Source of the DNA: JAZDKP01 sp043802925
GTDB taxonomy: Bacteria > Fibrobacterota > OXYB2-FULL-49-7 > JAEUSG01
NCBI GenBank assembly: GCA_043802925.1
Contig: JAZDKP010000148.1
Span: forward strand, 1 to 6,950
DNA length: 6,950 nucleotides
Direction: 5' to 3'
The notes beneath the pieces are model-generated. The model saw only the letters and a program-made list of their open reading frames with translations, was not told where the DNA came from and did no database searches. Every line of letters begins with the position of its first letter. Within the stretch, counting starts at the first letter, position 1. The position numbers were made by a program, and so were the translations under genes. Shown in pieces: positions 6,137 to 6,950 of the stretch.

Positions 6137-6950
6137 ATGTTTCTCGATAAAATCCTCGATCAGCGCCGCAAACGTCTCCTTGAAGAAAAGCGCTCGCTTC
6201 CTCTGGATCAAATCATCCGGCGCCTTGACGCAACCGCACGGCCCGCGCCCCTCGATTTCGAAAGTGCGCTTCATTGCACGGGAACGGTGTCCATGATCGG
6301 CGAGGTCAAGAAGGCCTCGCCTTCCAAGGGGCTCCTCCGGCCGGACTTCGACCCCGTGGCCATCGCGGGCGCTTACGAGCGCGCCGGAGTTGCTGCGATC
6401 TCCGTACTCACAGAGCAGGATAGTTTTCAGGGCGCTCCCGCATACCTGGCGCAGATACGCAAGGCTGTGCGTCTTCCGCTTCTGCGCAAGGATTTCATCC
6501 TTGACGAATACCAGGTGTACGAGGCGCGCCTCCTTGGCGCGGACGCGGTGCTGCTTATCACGGCCGCGCTCATGGACCATGAGCTGCGAAGGCTCCTTGA
6601 GGTTGCCGGAAAACTCGGTCTGCATGTACTCATGGAAGTGCACAACGAAAAGGAACTCGAACGCACGCTTGATGCGGGTGCGCGCATCATCGGCATCAAC
6701 AACCGGGATCTCGCCACTTTCAAGGTGGACCTTGCGGTCACGGAACGGCTCGCGCACCGGATTCCGGTTGAAAAAACGATTGTCAGCGAAAGCGGTATCC
6801 GCACGCGCGAAGATCTGGCGCGGCTTCGTGACCTCGGCGTGCATGCGGCATTGATTGGCGAACATTTCATGCGGCAGGCGGATGTGGAGGGGGCGGTGCG
6901 GGCGTTTGCCATCCCCCCCTGTAGCGGGGCCGCCGGAGGGGGGGCGGGCG
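6137..6950 (+). CDS. trpC: Indole-3-glycerol phosphate synthase (3' end outside the window)
   Basis: At least 271 residues; no stop before the window ends. The enzyme closes the indole ring, turning 1-(2-carboxyphenylamino)-1-deoxyribulose 5-phosphate into indole-3-glycerol phosphate with loss of CO2 and water. A single TIM-barrel is seen with the expected active-site residues: Glu56 and Lys58 in GEVKKASPSKG, Lys118 in LRKDF, Glu167 in LMEVH, Asn188 in GINNRDL, Glu218-Ser219 in SESGI, and the phosphate-site GEH (241-243). The normal IGPS fold ends near residue 258 (AVRAFA). The remaining IPPCSGAAGGGAG is translated from a C7/G7 palindrome and is not family-like. One extra base in the C7 tract (6913-6919) would give a TAG at 6922-6924 and a 262-residue protein, so the tail may be a sequencing or frameshift effect, or a genuine odd extension. 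The isomerase TrpF is not fused within the window. Confidence 0.94.
   Translation, partial: MFLDKILDQRRKRLLEEKRSLPLDQIIRRLDATARPAPLDFESALHCTGTVSMIGEVKKASPSKGLLRPDFDPVAIAGAYERAGVAAISVLTEQDSFQGAPAYLAQIRKAVRLPLLRKDFILDEYQVYEARLLGADAVLLITAALMDHELRRLLEVAGKLGLHVLMEVHNEKELERTLDAGARIIGINNRDLATFKVDLAVTERLAHRIPVEKTIVSESGIRTREDLARLRDLGVHAALIGEHFMRQADVEGAVRAFAIPPCSGAAGGGAG
6913..6944. repeat. C7/G7 palindrome at the 3' end of trpC
   Basis: CCCCCCCT (6913-6920) and AGGGGGGG (6937-6944) are perfect 8-bp arms around a GC-rich centre that contains its own small inverted repeat (GCGG 6924-6927, CCGC 6930-6933). It resembles the hairpin at 41-84 in having C/G-run outer arms and a nested core, though the cores differ. 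It may be a dispersed palindrome that has entered or abuts the end of trpC. Confidence 0.55.

Noticed and set aside
5996..6865. Minus-strand open frame of 289 codons opposite trpD/trpC
   Set aside because: Antisense to a fully motif-supported IGPS gene, with no recognisable motifs of its own.
1..6950. tRNA, rRNA, CRISPR array, insertion sequence, prophage or defence system
   Set aside because: No cloverleaf-like region, no regularly spaced repeats and no transposase, integrase or nuclease motifs were seen on either strand.

Overview
The window suggests a free-living, GC-rich bacterium that makes its own tryptophan. The phylum cannot be fixed from the sequence alone. The layout is a complete divergent regulatory region between a large lipid-metabolism gene on the minus strand and the first part of a tryptophan operon on the plus strand. 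The genes are GC-rich, while the control region around 2740-2810 is clearly AT-rich. Nothing looks phage-like, transposon-like or CRISPR-like.

Region by region: 1-111 is a short non-coding end holding two related palindromic motifs, one a strong hairpin with C/G-run arms. 112-2727 (minus) encodes one 871-residue protein that joins an AMP-forming acyl-activating domain, an acyl-carrier domain and a PlsC-type acyltransferase domain. 2728-3026 is the divergent control region. It holds a good sigma70-like promoter, a 33-codon leader peptide gene with a Trp-Arg-Trp run, mutually exclusive RNA pairings, and a textbook intrinsic terminator before trpE. This is a ribosome-mediated trp attenuator, and its leader ORF begins almost at the predicted transcription start. 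3027-6950 (plus) holds trpE, trpG, trpD and trpC, tightly packed. The window ends inside the last codons of trpC, in a second C7/G7 palindrome.

TrpE and TrpG together form anthranilate synthase (chorismate to anthranilate). TrpD adds the phosphoribosyl group. TrpC would convert the isomerised product to indole-3-glycerol phosphate. The isomerase (trpF) and tryptophan synthase (trpBA) would be expected downstream but are not in the window. Low charged tRNA-Trp should stall ribosomes on the leader's two Trp codons, free an antiterminator arm, and let RNA polymerase read into the operon.

The least ordinary items are the near-leaderless trp attenuator with its late WRW motif, the ligase-carrier-acyltransferase fusion (reverse of the E. 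coli Aas order), and the C/G-run palindromes at both ends. One palindrome reads into the C-terminus of trpC across a C7 tract, where a single extra base would create a natural stop codon.
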